From Candidatus Omnitrophota bacterium (GTDB lineage: Bacteria > Omnitrophota > Gorgyraeia > Zapsychrales > Zapsychraceae), in NCBI GenBank assembly GCA_020053475.1, contig JAGVNC010000047.1, positions 1 through 41,842 of the forward strand: a stretch of 41,842 bases of DNA, read 5' to 3'. Positions 1 through 7,229 of the stretch are shown piece by piece. Position 1 is the first letter of the stretch; every line of letters begins with the position of its first letter. The position numbers and the translations under genes were made by a program. The notes below the pieces were generated by a model, which was given only the letters and a program-made list of their open reading frames with translations, ran no database searches and had not been told where the DNA came from.

Positions 1-84
1 AAAAGAACGCATTCGTCGCTGGGCTATCTCAGTCCCTTCGATTACGAAAAACGCTCTTTTCCATCTTTACTAACCGTCCACTGA
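1..84 (+). CDS. IS3-family transposase OrfB (integrase), C-terminal fragment
   Basis: Reading from base 1 in frame 1 gives 27 codons before TGA at 82-84. The peptide contains HSSLGYLSPFDYEKR, the hallmark C-terminus of IS3/IS150-group OrfB transposases (usual form H-S-x-L-G-Y-x-S-P-x-x-Y-E). In these enzymes this segment follows the DDE catalytic core, which here lies upstream of the window, so activity cannot be judged. The stop codon overlaps the inferred right terminal repeat, the normal arrangement in this family. The element appears to have inserted into the upstream end of a toxin/RHS-type accessory locus. Confidence 0.75.
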   Translation, partial: KRTHSSLGYLSPFDYEKRSFPSLLTVH

Positions 85-98
85 TCTGGGGAAGGTCA
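1..98 (+). mobile_element. Right end of an IS3-family insertion sequence
   Basis: The first 98 bases hold the 3' end of an IS3-type transposase gene followed by a candidate right terminal repeat at about 74-98. That repeat ends in CTGGGGAAGGTCA, so its complement begins TGACCTTCCCCAG, which resembles the TGACC...CCCC ends of several IS3 subgroups. The left end lies outside the window. AT-rich accessory DNA with gene remnants follows directly. The exact end base is inferred, because the other end cannot be compared. Confidence 0.6.
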
Positions 99-102
99 CT
101 AT

Positions 103-186
103 AATGCTCCTCAAAAAGTTGAAATGAGAGAATTCCTCAATAAAGATCGAGAAAAAATGAAAAATGAAGAAGATCAGAACACTTGA
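103..186 (+). pseudogene. Gene tail cut off by the IS element
   Basis: Directly after the IS end, one frame stays open up to TGA at 184-186 and reads as a charged, helical C-terminal tail rich in Lys and Glu. It has no start of its own and its 5' part is missing, as expected if the IS inserted into a gene whose 3' end remains. Because a small hypothetical gene follows after 17 bases, it could be the tail of a toxin followed by its immunity gene. This is inference; the peptide is too short to assign. Confidence 0.3.
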
Positions 187-203
187 TTGGGAAAAATTGA
201 GTG

Positions 204-737
204 ATGACATTAAAACCGACTTTTAGAAAATATACATTTGAAAAGTTAATATTGAATCAAGCCATAAACGCAATTGTTGTCCTTTTACGGCCACATTCTT
301 CAAAATTAAAGATCGGTCGCTTACAATGGCGCCGGATAAATGATAAGACATATAAAGAAATTAAGTGTCAAATAAATTCGAGTCATTCTTTTGAATCGCT
401 TATAACTTCATCAAAATCACCAGAAATTTATTTTAATATCCAAAAACACAGATTAATTGATAATGTTACTATTGGAGGAGATTGGGTAGAGACAAAATCT
501 TACAATTTAAAGACCGAAAAGACCCGTATGGTTTTAGATGAAAAAACTTTAAATAAAATTTTAGGGGCAAAACGTACATGGATTACTAACTTAATAAATC
601 TTACTCATGATGATAAAGGATTGCATTGTGTTATAGGTATAGAAAATAAGGAAGGCATAGGTTATTACTTATGCGAAATCATTTTTAAACCCATAAACGT
701 CAAAAGATTAACATTGCTTAAAAATATTTTTTATTAG
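204..737 (+). CDS. Hypothetical protein, possible orphan immunity protein
   Basis: A 177-residue protein that I do not recognise. It has no signal peptide or membrane segment. It is basic at the N-terminus and mixed alpha/beta in character, and its base composition is much more AT-rich than the housekeeping genes of this window, suggesting horizontal acquisition. GTG at 201 and ATG at 204 are adjacent possible starts; I took the ATG. No strong ribosome-binding site is visible. It sits between a truncated gene tail (103-186) and RHS remnants (from 738). Such placement is typical of orphan immunity genes left behind when RHS/polymorphic-toxin cassettes are exchanged. The function is unproven. 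Confidence 0.55.
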   Translation: MTLKPTFRKYTFEKLILNQAINAIVVLLRPHSSKLKIGRLQWRRINDKTYKEIKCQINSSHSFESLITSSKSPEIYFNIQKHRLIDNVTIGGDWVETKSYNLKTEKTRMVLDEKTLNKILGAKRTWITNLINLTHDDKGLHCVIGIENKEGIGYYLCEIIFKPINVKRLTLLKNIFY

Positions 738-738
738 A

Positions 739-811
739 GGTTGGACTACGATGCCCTTGGGCCGATATCATCTCCATAACGAGGTGGGCCACATACCTGA
801 ACCCGAATTAA
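739..811 (+). pseudogene. Orphan RHS (YD-repeat) fragment
   Basis: Right after the stop of the hypothetical gene, the DNA encodes LDYDALG in one frame. This is the core of the YD repeat of RHS proteins (G-Y-D-A-x-G-R). The frame then breaks at a run of G, and a stop (TAA 809-811) ends it before the larger RHS reading frame begins. It is interpreted as a recombination scar of the RHS gene. Confidence 0.45.
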
Positions 812-832
812 TTCAAGACTGACAGCTCGCCG

Positions 833-1297
833 GTGCAACCGGCGGTCACCATCGATTACACCTACGACAAAAACGGCAACCGGGATTTGCTGACGGATAA
901 TCTGGGCGACAGTGTGGACTATACGTTTGACAATCTTAATCGGATTGACACAATCGTGAAATCCGGCCTGACGTTTGACTTTGATTACGATGCCCTCAGT
1001 CGGCGGAAGAAGGCGACATTGCCTAACGGAACAATCACTGATTACGCCTATGATGTCGCCTCACAGCTGACATCGCTGACGCATTCCCTGTCCGCTATTC
1101 CTTTCACACAATTCGACTATACGCAGTACGACGGGGTAGGGAACAAGGAAGTGGTCAGTGTTCAGAGAACAGGGGTCAGTGTGCAGTCCCGCTCAATTAT
1201 GTTTATGATGATTTGTATCGGTTGGATACGGCAACAAAGGTTGTGTCGACTGGAATCAACGAAGATTACGGCTACGACCCTGTCGGTAACCGGCTGA
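833..1297 (+). CDS. RHS/YD-repeat protein, 5' part of a frameshifted gene
   Basis: This part carries clear YD repeats (YTYDKNGNRD, YTFDNLNRI, FDYDALSRRKKATLPNG, DYAYDVASQL), the beta-strand repeats that build the RHS cocoon around a toxin tip. The frame is open from 812, just after TAA at 809-811, and GTG 833 is the first usable start. No signal peptide or N-terminal region survives, so the gene is 5'-truncated. RHS-like sequence stops near codon 104 at a block of degenerate 7-nt repeats (1155-1189), and resumes in another frame from about 1190 (LNYVYDDLYRL). The residues of this ORF beyond about 1155 are therefore out-of-frame sequence. Together with 1213-2268 this is best regarded as one pseudogene. 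Confidence 0.6.
   Translation: MQPAVTIDYTYDKNGNRDLLTDNLGDSVDYTFDNLNRIDTIVKSGLTFDFDYDALSRRKKATLPNGTITDYAYDVASQLTSLTHSLSAIPFTQFDYTQYDGVGNKEVVSVQRTGVSVQSRSIMFMMICIGWIRQQRLCRLESTKITATTLSVTG
1155..1189. repeat. Heptamer-period element at the RHS frameshift
   Basis: Five consecutive 7-nt units with a common CAG core (TCAGTGT, TCAGAGA, ACAGGGG, TCAGTGT, GCAGTCC). RHS coding sense is lost in one frame just before the block and recovered in another just after it, so the block itself probably caused the frameshift. Confidence 0.6.
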
Positions 1298-2268
1298 CCA
1301 AGGCGGGGCAAATCGCCCCCTCAGTGTTTGATGCGGCGAACCGGCTCCTTCAAGATGCCGAATACACCTACGCTTATGACGATAACGGGAATTTGACCAG
1401 CAAGACACATGCCACAACGTCACAAGTCACAAGTTACAGCTATGATGCCGAGAATCAATTGATCAGTGTCCAGTCGCCAGTCGCCAGTGCCCAGTACAAG
1501 TATGACGGGCTGGGCCGACGGATTGAGAAAGCTATTAACTCTTCACCATTCACTAGATACATTTATGACAATGAAGACATCTTACTTGAGTTTGACGCAC
1601 CGCCCGCCGGTTCGACTACGCTCACCGCAAGGTACACCCACGGCGTCGGCATCGATGAGCCGCTGATGATGGAGAGGGATCTGAATGCCAATGCGACCTT
1701 CGAGCCTACGGAACGATTCTTCTACCACTCCGACGGGCTTGGTTCAATCACGGATCTAACCAATAACACTGGTGCGATCGCTCAGAGTTATCTCTACGAT
1801 TCTTTCGGGCAGATCATTACGGTGACAAGCGGTCTTGAAAATCCGTACACTTATACGGGAAGGGAATTGGATAATGAGAGCGGGTTGTATTTTTATAGAG
1901 CACGCTATTACGATCCGACAGTGGGAAGGTTCTTGCAGGAAGATCCGATTAAAGGATTCTTATTTTTACCAAAATCGCAAAATAATTATGCCTACACGCT
2001 CAATAATCCAATTAATTTTATTGATCCATTAGGAGAATCGGCAATAGATTGTATTGCTTTAGTTATAACTATTTATAGCGCTTATCAACTTTATAAGGCA
2101 GTTGATCCCAGTAAACGAGGTCCTGAAATTCAACAATGTCTTGAAAAAGGTAGCTGCGAGGATATCCTTAATGGGCCTAAAGAATTATTATGCACACAAA
2201 TGGGAGAAGCATGTAAATTTCTTAATTTGGAGAACGAAAGCAAAAAAGAGGGGAGTGAAGATGAATAA
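1213..2268 (+). CDS. RHS-repeat core with a short variable C-terminal tip
   Basis: This is the 3' continuation of the frameshifted RHS gene. It keeps many YD repeats and the canonical RHS core end: YTYTGRELDNESGLYFYRARYYDP-type sequence at about 1850-1920, then a block ending N-Y-A-Y-x-x-N-N-P-I-N-x-I-D-P-L-G near 2034. After DPLG the sequence changes to an unrelated tip of about 80 residues with a hydrophobic stretch and several Cys, AT-rich in base use. This is the pattern of RHS polymorphic toxins, whose tip is the toxin domain. The tip matches no toxin family I know. Two in-frame blocks of 7-nt repeats (1411-1438 and 1464-1498) lie inside. The stop overlaps the next gene by 8 bases, suggesting translational coupling. 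Confidence 0.7.
   Translation: MYRLDTATKVVSTGINEDYGYDPVGNRLTKAGQIAPSVFDAANRLLQDAEYTYAYDDNGNLTSKTHATTSQVTSYSYDAENQLISVQSPVASAQYKYDGLGRRIEKAINSSPFTRYIYDNEDILLEFDAPPAGSTTLTARYTHGVGIDEPLMMERDLNANATFEPTERFFYHSDGLGSITDLTNNTGAIAQSYLYDSFGQIITVTSGLENPYTYTGRELDNESGLYFYRARYYDPTVGRFLQEDPIKGFLFLPKSQNNYAYTLNNPINFIDPLGESAIDCIALVITIYSAYQLYKAVDPSKRGPEIQQCLEKGSCEDILNGPKELLCTQMGEACKFLNLENESKKEGSEDE
1411..1438. repeat. Heptamer-period element inside RHS
   Basis: Four degenerate 7-nt units (GCCACAA, CGTCACA, AGTCACA, AGTTACA) inside the RHS reading frame. The frame stays open across them. Same period as the other heptamer blocks, different sequence. Confidence 0.5.
1464..1498. repeat. Heptamer-period element inside RHS
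   Basis: Five 7-nt units beginning CAGT (CAGTGTC, CAGTCGC, CAGTCGC, CAGTGCC, CAGTACA). The block is read through in the RHS frame as a low-complexity Ser/Val/Ala/Gln stretch between two YD repeats. Confidence 0.65.
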
Positions 2269-2641
2269 AATCAGTATTAGCGTGTTGAATGTAATATTGC
2301 TTCTCTTGCATTTATTTTTAATTATCTCCATTTTTCTCTCTAAATTTGCAGAAACAAAGAATCTTGGTCTTGGGATAATTATATTTATTTTTATTGTTAT
2401 AAACTTTCTAGTCTGTTTCTTTAAAAATTATAGTCGAATCTTATTGTTAACTTTTGATACGGTTGTTCTTTTATTACATTTCATCTTGTTAATAAAGATA
2501 TTCCCCAGTATTAAACTGGAAATATTTCAATATTCAGACAGAGTTTTCGTTTTATTTATTTTCGTTATTTATCCTATTCTAATTTCGTTATTATCAATAT
2601 TCTTTTACACTCGACCCAATGTTGTAAAATATTTTAAGTGA
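2261..2641 (+). CDS. Four-helix membrane protein, candidate RHS immunity protein
   Basis: A protein of 126 residues made almost entirely of hydrophobic helices (about four transmembrane segments), with short charged loops and strongly AT-rich codons. The start ATG 2261 is preceded by GGGGAG at suitable distance and overlaps the RHS stop by 8 bases; an upstream in-frame ATG at 2102 would lie deep in the RHS gene and is rejected. A small membrane protein translationally coupled to an RHS tip that itself has a hydrophobic segment suggests an immunity protein guarding the membrane. That role is inferred from position only; I recognise no family. Confidence 0.6.
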   Translation: MNKISISVLNVILLLLHLFLIISIFLSKFAETKNLGLGIIIFIFIVINFLVCFFKNYSRILLLTFDTVVLLLHFILLIKIFPSIKLEIFQYSDRVFVLFIFVIYPILISLLSIFFYTRPNVVKYFK

Positions 2642-2727
2642 TGCGGACCGAAGCATCCATCGTCGCCACTACCAGCTTGACCTATGAACTGATATTCAAT
2701 CAGGTCCGAGGATTAATAAGTGAATAA
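2641..2727 (+). pseudogene. Orphan RHS fragment between small genes
   Basis: The short frame starting at ATG 2641 reads EASIVATTSLTYELIFNQV, which matches the RHS repeat type T-x-x-x-T-Y-E-P-x-F-N-Q-V. It has no continuation and ends at TAA 2725-2727. It is a second RHS scar between two AT-rich membrane-protein genes, consistent with successive replacement of toxin/immunity cassettes by recombination in the RHS core. Confidence 0.45.
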
Positions 2728-3103
2728 AATTTTAGATTTTTTAATTAAATTAAGGGATTTCATTTTAGATGAAAAAACATCAAGAGTTTTTAATTTTTTA
2801 AAGAAGAAGCTTTCTAAGGCGACTGAAGTCAGAACGGATAGGTTTTGGCTAAATAGCAAGCCATGTTTAACGATTATGCATAGACTGCATACTTTTTCTG
2901 GATGGCTTTTTTTAATTTATGCCGCATCCTTGATGATCATGTGTGGCTTCTGCGCAGACAACTTTAACATCCGTCAAACAGTATTTATGATGGTTGTTGC
3001 AGTATATGTTGTCATGTTAGGGCAATATTCAAGGGCTGAAGGTCTGCGAACACAGATTAGGTTACGTAAGGGAACGAAGGTTGTGTCAACTGAAATCCAA
3101 TGA
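2720..3103 (+). CDS. Hypothetical membrane protein with an RHS-derived 3' end
   Basis: A protein of 127 residues from a GTG start. The N-terminal half is charged and helical; the middle has two adjacent hydrophobic segments (about residues 58-74 and 86-101). I do not recognise it. Its last dozen codons read GTKVVSTEIQ and are similar to ATKVVSTGIN in the RHS gene; the DNA at 3071-3100 matches 1231-1260 at 24 of 30 bases. So the 3' end was formed by fusion to an RHS remnant. AT-rich composition and location suggest another immunity-type orphan. Confidence 0.5.
   Translation: MNKILDFLIKLRDFILDEKTSRVFNFLKKKLSKATEVRTDRFWLNSKPCLTIMHRLHTFSGWLFLIYAASLMIMCGFCADNFNIRQTVFMMVVAVYVVMLGQYSRAEGLRTQIRLRKGTKVVSTEIQ
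3071..3100 (+). repeat. Short duplicate of RHS sequence
   Basis: These 30 bases match 1231-1260 of the RHS gene at 24 positions and in the same reading sense, and form the 3' end of the preceding ORF. It is a third RHS scar in 2.5 kb, a likely homologous recombination footprint. Confidence 0.45.
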
Positions 3104-3115
3104 TTCAGTGTAATC

Positions 3116-3241
3116 ATGGAAAATGTTTATCGGTACGATGATATAATGAAAAAAAGTAATTTTCTGATGAGGGAATTAGAATCAATCCAAACAAAGAATT
3201 ATTCTGAGTTTGTCATTTCTGGATCTAAGAAGGTCATCTGA
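3116..3241 (+). CDS. Possible 41-residue peptide
   Basis: An ATG-initiated frame of 41 codons in an AT-rich gap, mostly polar with no hydrophobic segment. There is no clear ribosome-binding site and no recognisable similarity. It may be the tail of a lost gene. Listed for completeness with low confidence. Confidence 0.2.
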   Translation: MENVYRYDDIMKKSNFLMRELESIQTKNYSEFVISGSKKVI

Positions 3242-3271
3242 AATCAAAAAAGTTTCTAATTGAATAAAAAG

Positions 3272-3400
3272 ATGAAAGAAGTCATTGTAGCCACAATTAT
3301 AGTTATTTTAATTTATTGGTTTCTTCAAATTCTATTTGATAAGAAGACCGGGAAAACATGGGCTGATGTTTTTTCAAATTTTATTGACTGGTTTATCTAA
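3272..3400 (+). CDS. Small single-pass membrane protein
   Basis: A 42-residue ORF with one strong transmembrane helix near the N-terminus (VIVATIIVILIYWFLQILF) followed by a polar, Trp-containing tail. It starts MKE, with only A-rich sequence upstream. It is AT-rich like its neighbours, and ends 18 bases before the TPR gene. No family is recognised. It could be a small immunity or toxin-like peptide of the accessory region. Confidence 0.3.
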   Translation: MKEVIVATIIVILIYWFLQILFDKKTGKTWADVFSNFIDWFI

Positions 3401-3418
3401 AATCCTATGGGAGGCTTG

Positions 3419-4912
3419 ATGAAAATACACGGCATCTATTTTTTAACAGCGTTCTTACTGTTTAGCCATGGCGCGATGGCGCAAGAGAACACTACGAGTA
3501 AAATCGAACAGCTCATCGAATTTTTTGAGCAATGGAATTATGTCGACCAGGATAAAATCGGTGAGTTCTATAACAGTATTGATCAGCTGGCTCAGGAAGA
3601 CCCGGTGAAAGCCATCGAATATGTACGTAAACGGGTCGATAATGTGCGCGATTCTCAAGAAAAAATGATCCTTGAATCTCAATTACTGCAAGAGCTCTTA
3701 AAACAGGACCCAGAAAATGAGTTTGTTCTCTATGAGTACGGATATTTGCTGAGCCTAAGTGGATACAGAAGCGAGGCAATTACGATTTTTCAGAAAATCC
3801 TCAAAATCAATCCCGCCCCTGAGTACATGCACTATATTCATTTTTCATTAGGGGCCGCGTATGCCGCGCTGGATCAGCCGTTTGAGGCCATCGCCCATTT
3901 GCGTGAAGTAATTCCGTATGTAGACCGGGTGAATAAAGACACAGCTGTGGGAACACACATTTTATTGGGAAACAGTTATGATGAAATCAACGAGCGCGAG
4001 AAAATGTATGAACATTATAAGGCCGCGCTTCAATTGGATCCGGCTTACGCTCCCGCGTATATTAATTTAGCCAGTGCGTTGAACTTTGATAAAAAATATG
4101 AAGAAGCGTTGCCGCGCGCGTTAAAGGGAGCAGAGTTGGCAAAGAGTTCATTTGCTTATAAAATTTTAGGAAATACGTACAAGGGGTTGGGCAAGGTGGA
4201 TGAGTCTCTAGAACAATATCAGAAAGCCGTTAAGCTTAATCCCAAAGATAAAGTAGCTTTTCTGGAGCTGGGCAATACCCACGTGCAGTTAGGCCATTAT
4301 GACACTGCTAAACAAGCATACGCGGAGGCTCTGGCTTTGGATCCCAATTATATGCCGGCACTATTCGGGATGGGTTGGGTTTCCAATAAATTGAGCAATT
4401 ATGATGAGGCCGTTGATTACATCCAAAAAGGGTTGCGCTTTGATCCCAATGATGGGTTTGGGTTAAAGGAGCTGGCTTACGCATTTTATGGGAAGGAGGG
4501 GAGCCTTGGCCTTGATGAATTTGAGAAAGTTTATCTTGAAGCGGCCAACCTAGACCAAAAAGCTTATCAACTTCTCGTAGAGGGAAAATTAAAAGACGCC
4601 ATTGTCATTCTTGAGCAAGCGATTCAATTGATGCCGTATCAACCGCTTGTGCTGATGCGTATGGCCTATGCCCATTATCATTTAAATGATTATCCGGCTG
4701 CAGAGCCTTATTTACGCAAAGCCCTTTTGATGAATCCTTATAACGCGGAATTGGCCAAGAATCTAGCCTGTACGCTTAACCGGATGGGGCGGTTGGAGGA
4801 AGCTTATGAGATCGTTAGAGCGATTTCCTTAAAAGTCCCTGAAAGCGATGCCTTCAAAAAACTCCTTAAAGACATTCAAGAACGGAATGCTAAAAACTTG
4901 GTTTTTGAATAA
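3419..4912 (+). CDS. Exported tetratricopeptide-repeat protein
   Basis: A 497-residue protein with an N-terminal signal peptide (MKIHGIYFLTAFLLFSHG, then cleavage after AMA before QE). About ten TPR-like helix pairs follow, with typical signatures such as A-x-x-x-Y-x-x-A-L-x-L-D-P-x-Y-x-P-A at about residues 200-320 and again near the C-terminus. It is probably periplasmic and acts as a protein-interaction scaffold. I prefer ATG 3419 over ATG 3407 because GGGAGG (3409-3414) lies just before it and the signal peptide begins there, although the spacing of four bases is short. The SGNH-hydrolase gene starts four bases after the stop, so the two are likely an operon acting on envelope polysaccharide or glycan. 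That substrate is inference. Confidence 0.8.
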   Translation: MKIHGIYFLTAFLLFSHGAMAQENTTSKIEQLIEFFEQWNYVDQDKIGEFYNSIDQLAQEDPVKAIEYVRKRVDNVRDSQEKMILESQLLQELLKQDPENEFVLYEYGYLLSLSGYRSEAITIFQKILKINPAPEYMHYIHFSLGAAYAALDQPFEAIAHLREVIPYVDRVNKDTAVGTHILLGNSYDEINEREKMYEHYKAALQLDPAYAPAYINLASALNFDKKYEEALPRALKGAELAKSSFAYKILGNTYKGLGKVDESLEQYQKAVKLNPKDKVAFLELGNTHVQLGHYDTAKQAYAEALALDPNYMPALFGMGWVSNKLSNYDEAVDYIQKGLRFDPNDGFGLKELAYAFYGKEGSLGLDEFEKVYLEAANLDQKAYQLLVEGKLKDAIVILEQAIQLMPYQPLVLMRMAYAHYHLNDYPAAEPYLRKALLMNPYNAELAKNLACTLNRMGRLEEAYEIVRAISLKVPESDAFKKLLKDIQERNAKNLVFE

Positions 4913-4916
4913 CAAT

Positions 4917-6044
4917 ATGACCCGGAACAAAAGACTATTCTTTCTATATTTGTTTTTCTTGTTTTTTTTGTTTTTCCTCACCGGTGAATTTTTATTGTCG
5001 CGAAATAAAAATGCCCTGATGACGGTTCCCGCTGTTCTGTCTTCAGCGTCTTTTCAATATGAAGCCGCCGTTTTCTCCCGGCAGGTGTTCCCTTTAAAAG
5101 AACAACGTTTGGTGAACTTTAATTGGAAAGATGCCTGGGGCTTCCCGGAAACATACATCAATGAAAAAGGTTACCGGGGGAAAGATTTCATTGTCCCCAA
5201 GCCTCAGGGGGTAGTCCGTATTATGTTTTATGGGGGATCGGCTGTGTTCGATTTGGCCATGCCGGAGGGCAAGGATTGGCCGCATCGGGTGGAGGATTTA
5301 TTAAAAGCCAAGGGCATCAAAAATGTTGAGGTGATCAATGCCGGCATCCCTGGGTTGGCTTCTTATGATTCGTTAGGCCGTTTTTTTGCCGAAGGCCACA
5401 ATTTTGAGCCGGATTACGTCGTCCTTAATAATGCGTGGAACGACTTAAAAAGATTTGCTTCGGATGAACCCCTGCTTCGTGACGCTAAGCCTTTTCAAGA
5501 GAAATCTAATCCGTTTTTGCAATATCAAAACGGCATTGACCGTTTCTTTGGAACAAGATTTCTGATCTATAATTTTTTCCGTTATAAGTTCCTTAAAGTC
5601 AAATATAAACATGGGCCTGAAGGGGCCGTTCCCGTAAAACAAACCACGTCACAGATTAATCCGCAAGCCTTGAATCAATATCAATTAAACCTGGAGCTCT
5701 TTATTGATTGCGCCCGCAACGTCGGCGCGGTCCCCCTATTGATGAAACAACCCCGCCTCATCAGCGCCGATAATGAACTTTCTGAAAGCCATCGCTTAAG
5801 GCACGCCCACAAATGGTTCCCTCATGGTTTTATTGTCAAATCGTTTGTCGAAACCGACCGCATAATAGCAGAAACTGCTAAAAAGAAAGGGGTCAAGGTG
5901 ATCGAGGCGGATTCTTTTCTTAACGAAAACGTTGCCGGCCGGTACCTTTTTATTGATCATGTTCATTTAACCGATGCCGGGTCCCAAATGCTTGCCGAAA
6001 AGGTCGCTGATGAAATGTTCTTGATCATCAATAAAGAAGAATGA
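4917..6044 (+). CDS. Membrane-anchored SGNH/GDSL-family hydrolase
   Basis: A 375-residue protein: a basic N-terminus (MTRNKRL), one Phe/Leu-rich membrane anchor (about residues 8-25), then an SGNH hydrolase fold. Visible blocks are GGSAVF (nucleophile Ser, block I), NAGIPG (block II Gly), VVLNNAWND (block III Asn) and DHVHLTDAG (block V Asp and His). The family removes acyl groups from sugars, lipids or peptidoglycan; here the active site is expected outside the membrane. ATG 4917 is chosen over an upstream in-frame ATG (4848) because it gives a normal anchor and does not overlap the TPR gene. The four-base gap to that gene implies one transcript. The substrate is unknown. Confidence 0.8.
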   Translation: MTRNKRLFFLYLFFLFFLFFLTGEFLLSRNKNALMTVPAVLSSASFQYEAAVFSRQVFPLKEQRLVNFNWKDAWGFPETYINEKGYRGKDFIVPKPQGVVRIMFYGGSAVFDLAMPEGKDWPHRVEDLLKAKGIKNVEVINAGIPGLASYDSLGRFFAEGHNFEPDYVVLNNAWNDLKRFASDEPLLRDAKPFQEKSNPFLQYQNGIDRFFGTRFLIYNFFRYKFLKVKYKHGPEGAVPVKQTTSQINPQALNQYQLNLELFIDCARNVGAVPLLMKQPRLISADNELSESHRLRHAHKWFPHGFIVKSFVETDRIIAETAKKKGVKVIEADSFLNENVAGRYLFIDHVHLTDAGSQMLAEKVADEMFLIINKEE

Positions 6045-6105
6045 AAATTCCAACTCATCTGTGCTTATGATATACTAAAATATTATTTCCCAGAATCGAT
6101 ACGAC

Positions 6106-6990
6106 ATGAAAACTTCAACGAAAATAAAATCAACGCCTTCACACGCCATTCTTCTCATTTCTTGCCCTGACCAAAAAGGGATCACGGCCAGTGTGACAAA
6201 TTTTGTTTTTGAAAACAATGGGAACATCGTCCACGCCGACCAACATATTGATGAGCAAAGCAATACGTTTTTCATGCGGATCGAGTGGTCTTTAAAAGGA
6301 TTTAAGCTGGAACAACAAGCGATTGGCAAACATTTCGAACAAATTGCCTCACGCTTTAAGATGAAATGGCAATTGTCGTTTTCTCAAGACTCTTGCCGAA
6401 TGGCGGTTTTTGTTTCGAAGCGGCTGCATTGTTTGTATGACTTATTAATCCGCCATCGCTCCGGGCAATTTGCCTGCGACATTCCTCTGATCATCAGCAA
6501 TCATCCGGATGGCCAGGCTGTCGCCAAAGAATTTGGGATTGAGTACGCGCTGTTTCCCATCACTCCGCAAAATAAGCGCCGACAAGAAGTGAAACAGATC
6601 GAGTTATTGCAAAAAAAGAGAATCGGTTTGATTGTGTTGGCCCGCTACCATCAAATTCTCTCCGCGCCTTTTATAAAGGCTTTCTCTACTAATCAGATAA
6701 TCAATATTCATCATTCTTTTTTGCCCGCCTTTGTCGGAGCTAACCCGTATCTCCAAGCTTACCAAAAAGGCGTTAAAATTATCGGCGCCACCAGCCATTA
6801 CGTGACGGAAGAATTGGATCAAGGTCCGATCATCGAGCAAGATACGGTCCGGATCAGCCATCGCGATTCTTTGTCGGATCTTATCCGCAAAGGCGAGGAC
6901 TTGGAAAAAATCGTTTTGAGCCGTGCCGTCCGTTGGCATCTTCAGAAAAAAATCCTTTGCTACGCGAATAAAACCGTTGTTTTTGATTAG
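6106..6990 (+). CDS. purU: Formyltetrahydrofolate deformylase
   Basis: A 294-residue cytosolic enzyme that hydrolyses 10-formyl-THF to THF and formate, balancing the one-carbon pool. An N-terminal ACT domain (about residues 12-90; SCPDQKGITASVTNFVFENN) is followed by a formyltransferase-type catalytic domain. Diagnostic stretches are LARYHQILS, INIHHSFLPAFVGANPY (catalytic Asn/His) and IGATSHYV with EELDQGPII (catalytic Asp). Length and order match PurU. The glycine cleavage genes further on feed methylene-THF into the same pool, so the two may be functionally linked, though not in one operon. No ribosome-binding site is evident before ATG 6106. A TATACT box at 6071-6076 could be a -10 element. 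Confidence 0.9.
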   Translation: MKTSTKIKSTPSHAILLISCPDQKGITASVTNFVFENNGNIVHADQHIDEQSNTFFMRIEWSLKGFKLEQQAIGKHFEQIASRFKMKWQLSFSQDSCRMAVFVSKRLHCLYDLLIRHRSGQFACDIPLIISNHPDGQAVAKEFGIEYALFPITPQNKRRQEVKQIELLQKKRIGLIVLARYHQILSAPFIKAFSTNQIINIHHSFLPAFVGANPYLQAYQKGVKIIGATSHYVTEELDQGPIIEQDTVRISHRDSLSDLIRKGEDLEKIVLSRAVRWHLQKKILCYANKTVVFD

Positions 6991-7140
6991 TCTGCAACGA
7001 ATTTATCATGGTCATCTCATCTAGCCGCAAAATCTATTGGAATGGATGAAGCGGCACAAAAATGCTTTCGACAAGATTATTTTTGTTTGTTTTTCTCAGA
7101 AAGATTTTGATCTCTATCAAAATATGCTAAAATGACAAAA

Positions 7141-7214
7141 GTTCGTAGTTCGTAGTTCCATAGTTCGGAGACAAGCTGGATTTTGCTACGAACCACGAAC
7201 CGTGAACTGTGAAC
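7141..7214. repeat. Heptamer-period inverted-repeat element
   Basis: The left arm has four units of the type GTTCGTA (7141-7169, one unit 8 nt long). The right arm has four units CTACGAA, CCACGAA, CCGTGAA, CTGTGAA (7186-7213), complementary to the left arm, with a loop of about 16 bases. It lies in the 240-bp gap before the next gene, just before its ribosome-binding site, so it could form a hairpin in the leader. The rest of the gap (6991-7140) shows only a weak promoter-like TTTTGA (7105-7110) with TAAAAT (7128-7133). Confidence 0.7.
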
Positions 7215-7229
7215 TAAAAGGTGAGTCGC

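Noticed and set aside
3455-3779. Minus-strand ORFs in the TPR gene
   Set aside because: They overlap a well-supported TPR coding frame and have no recognisable motif or ribosome-binding site.
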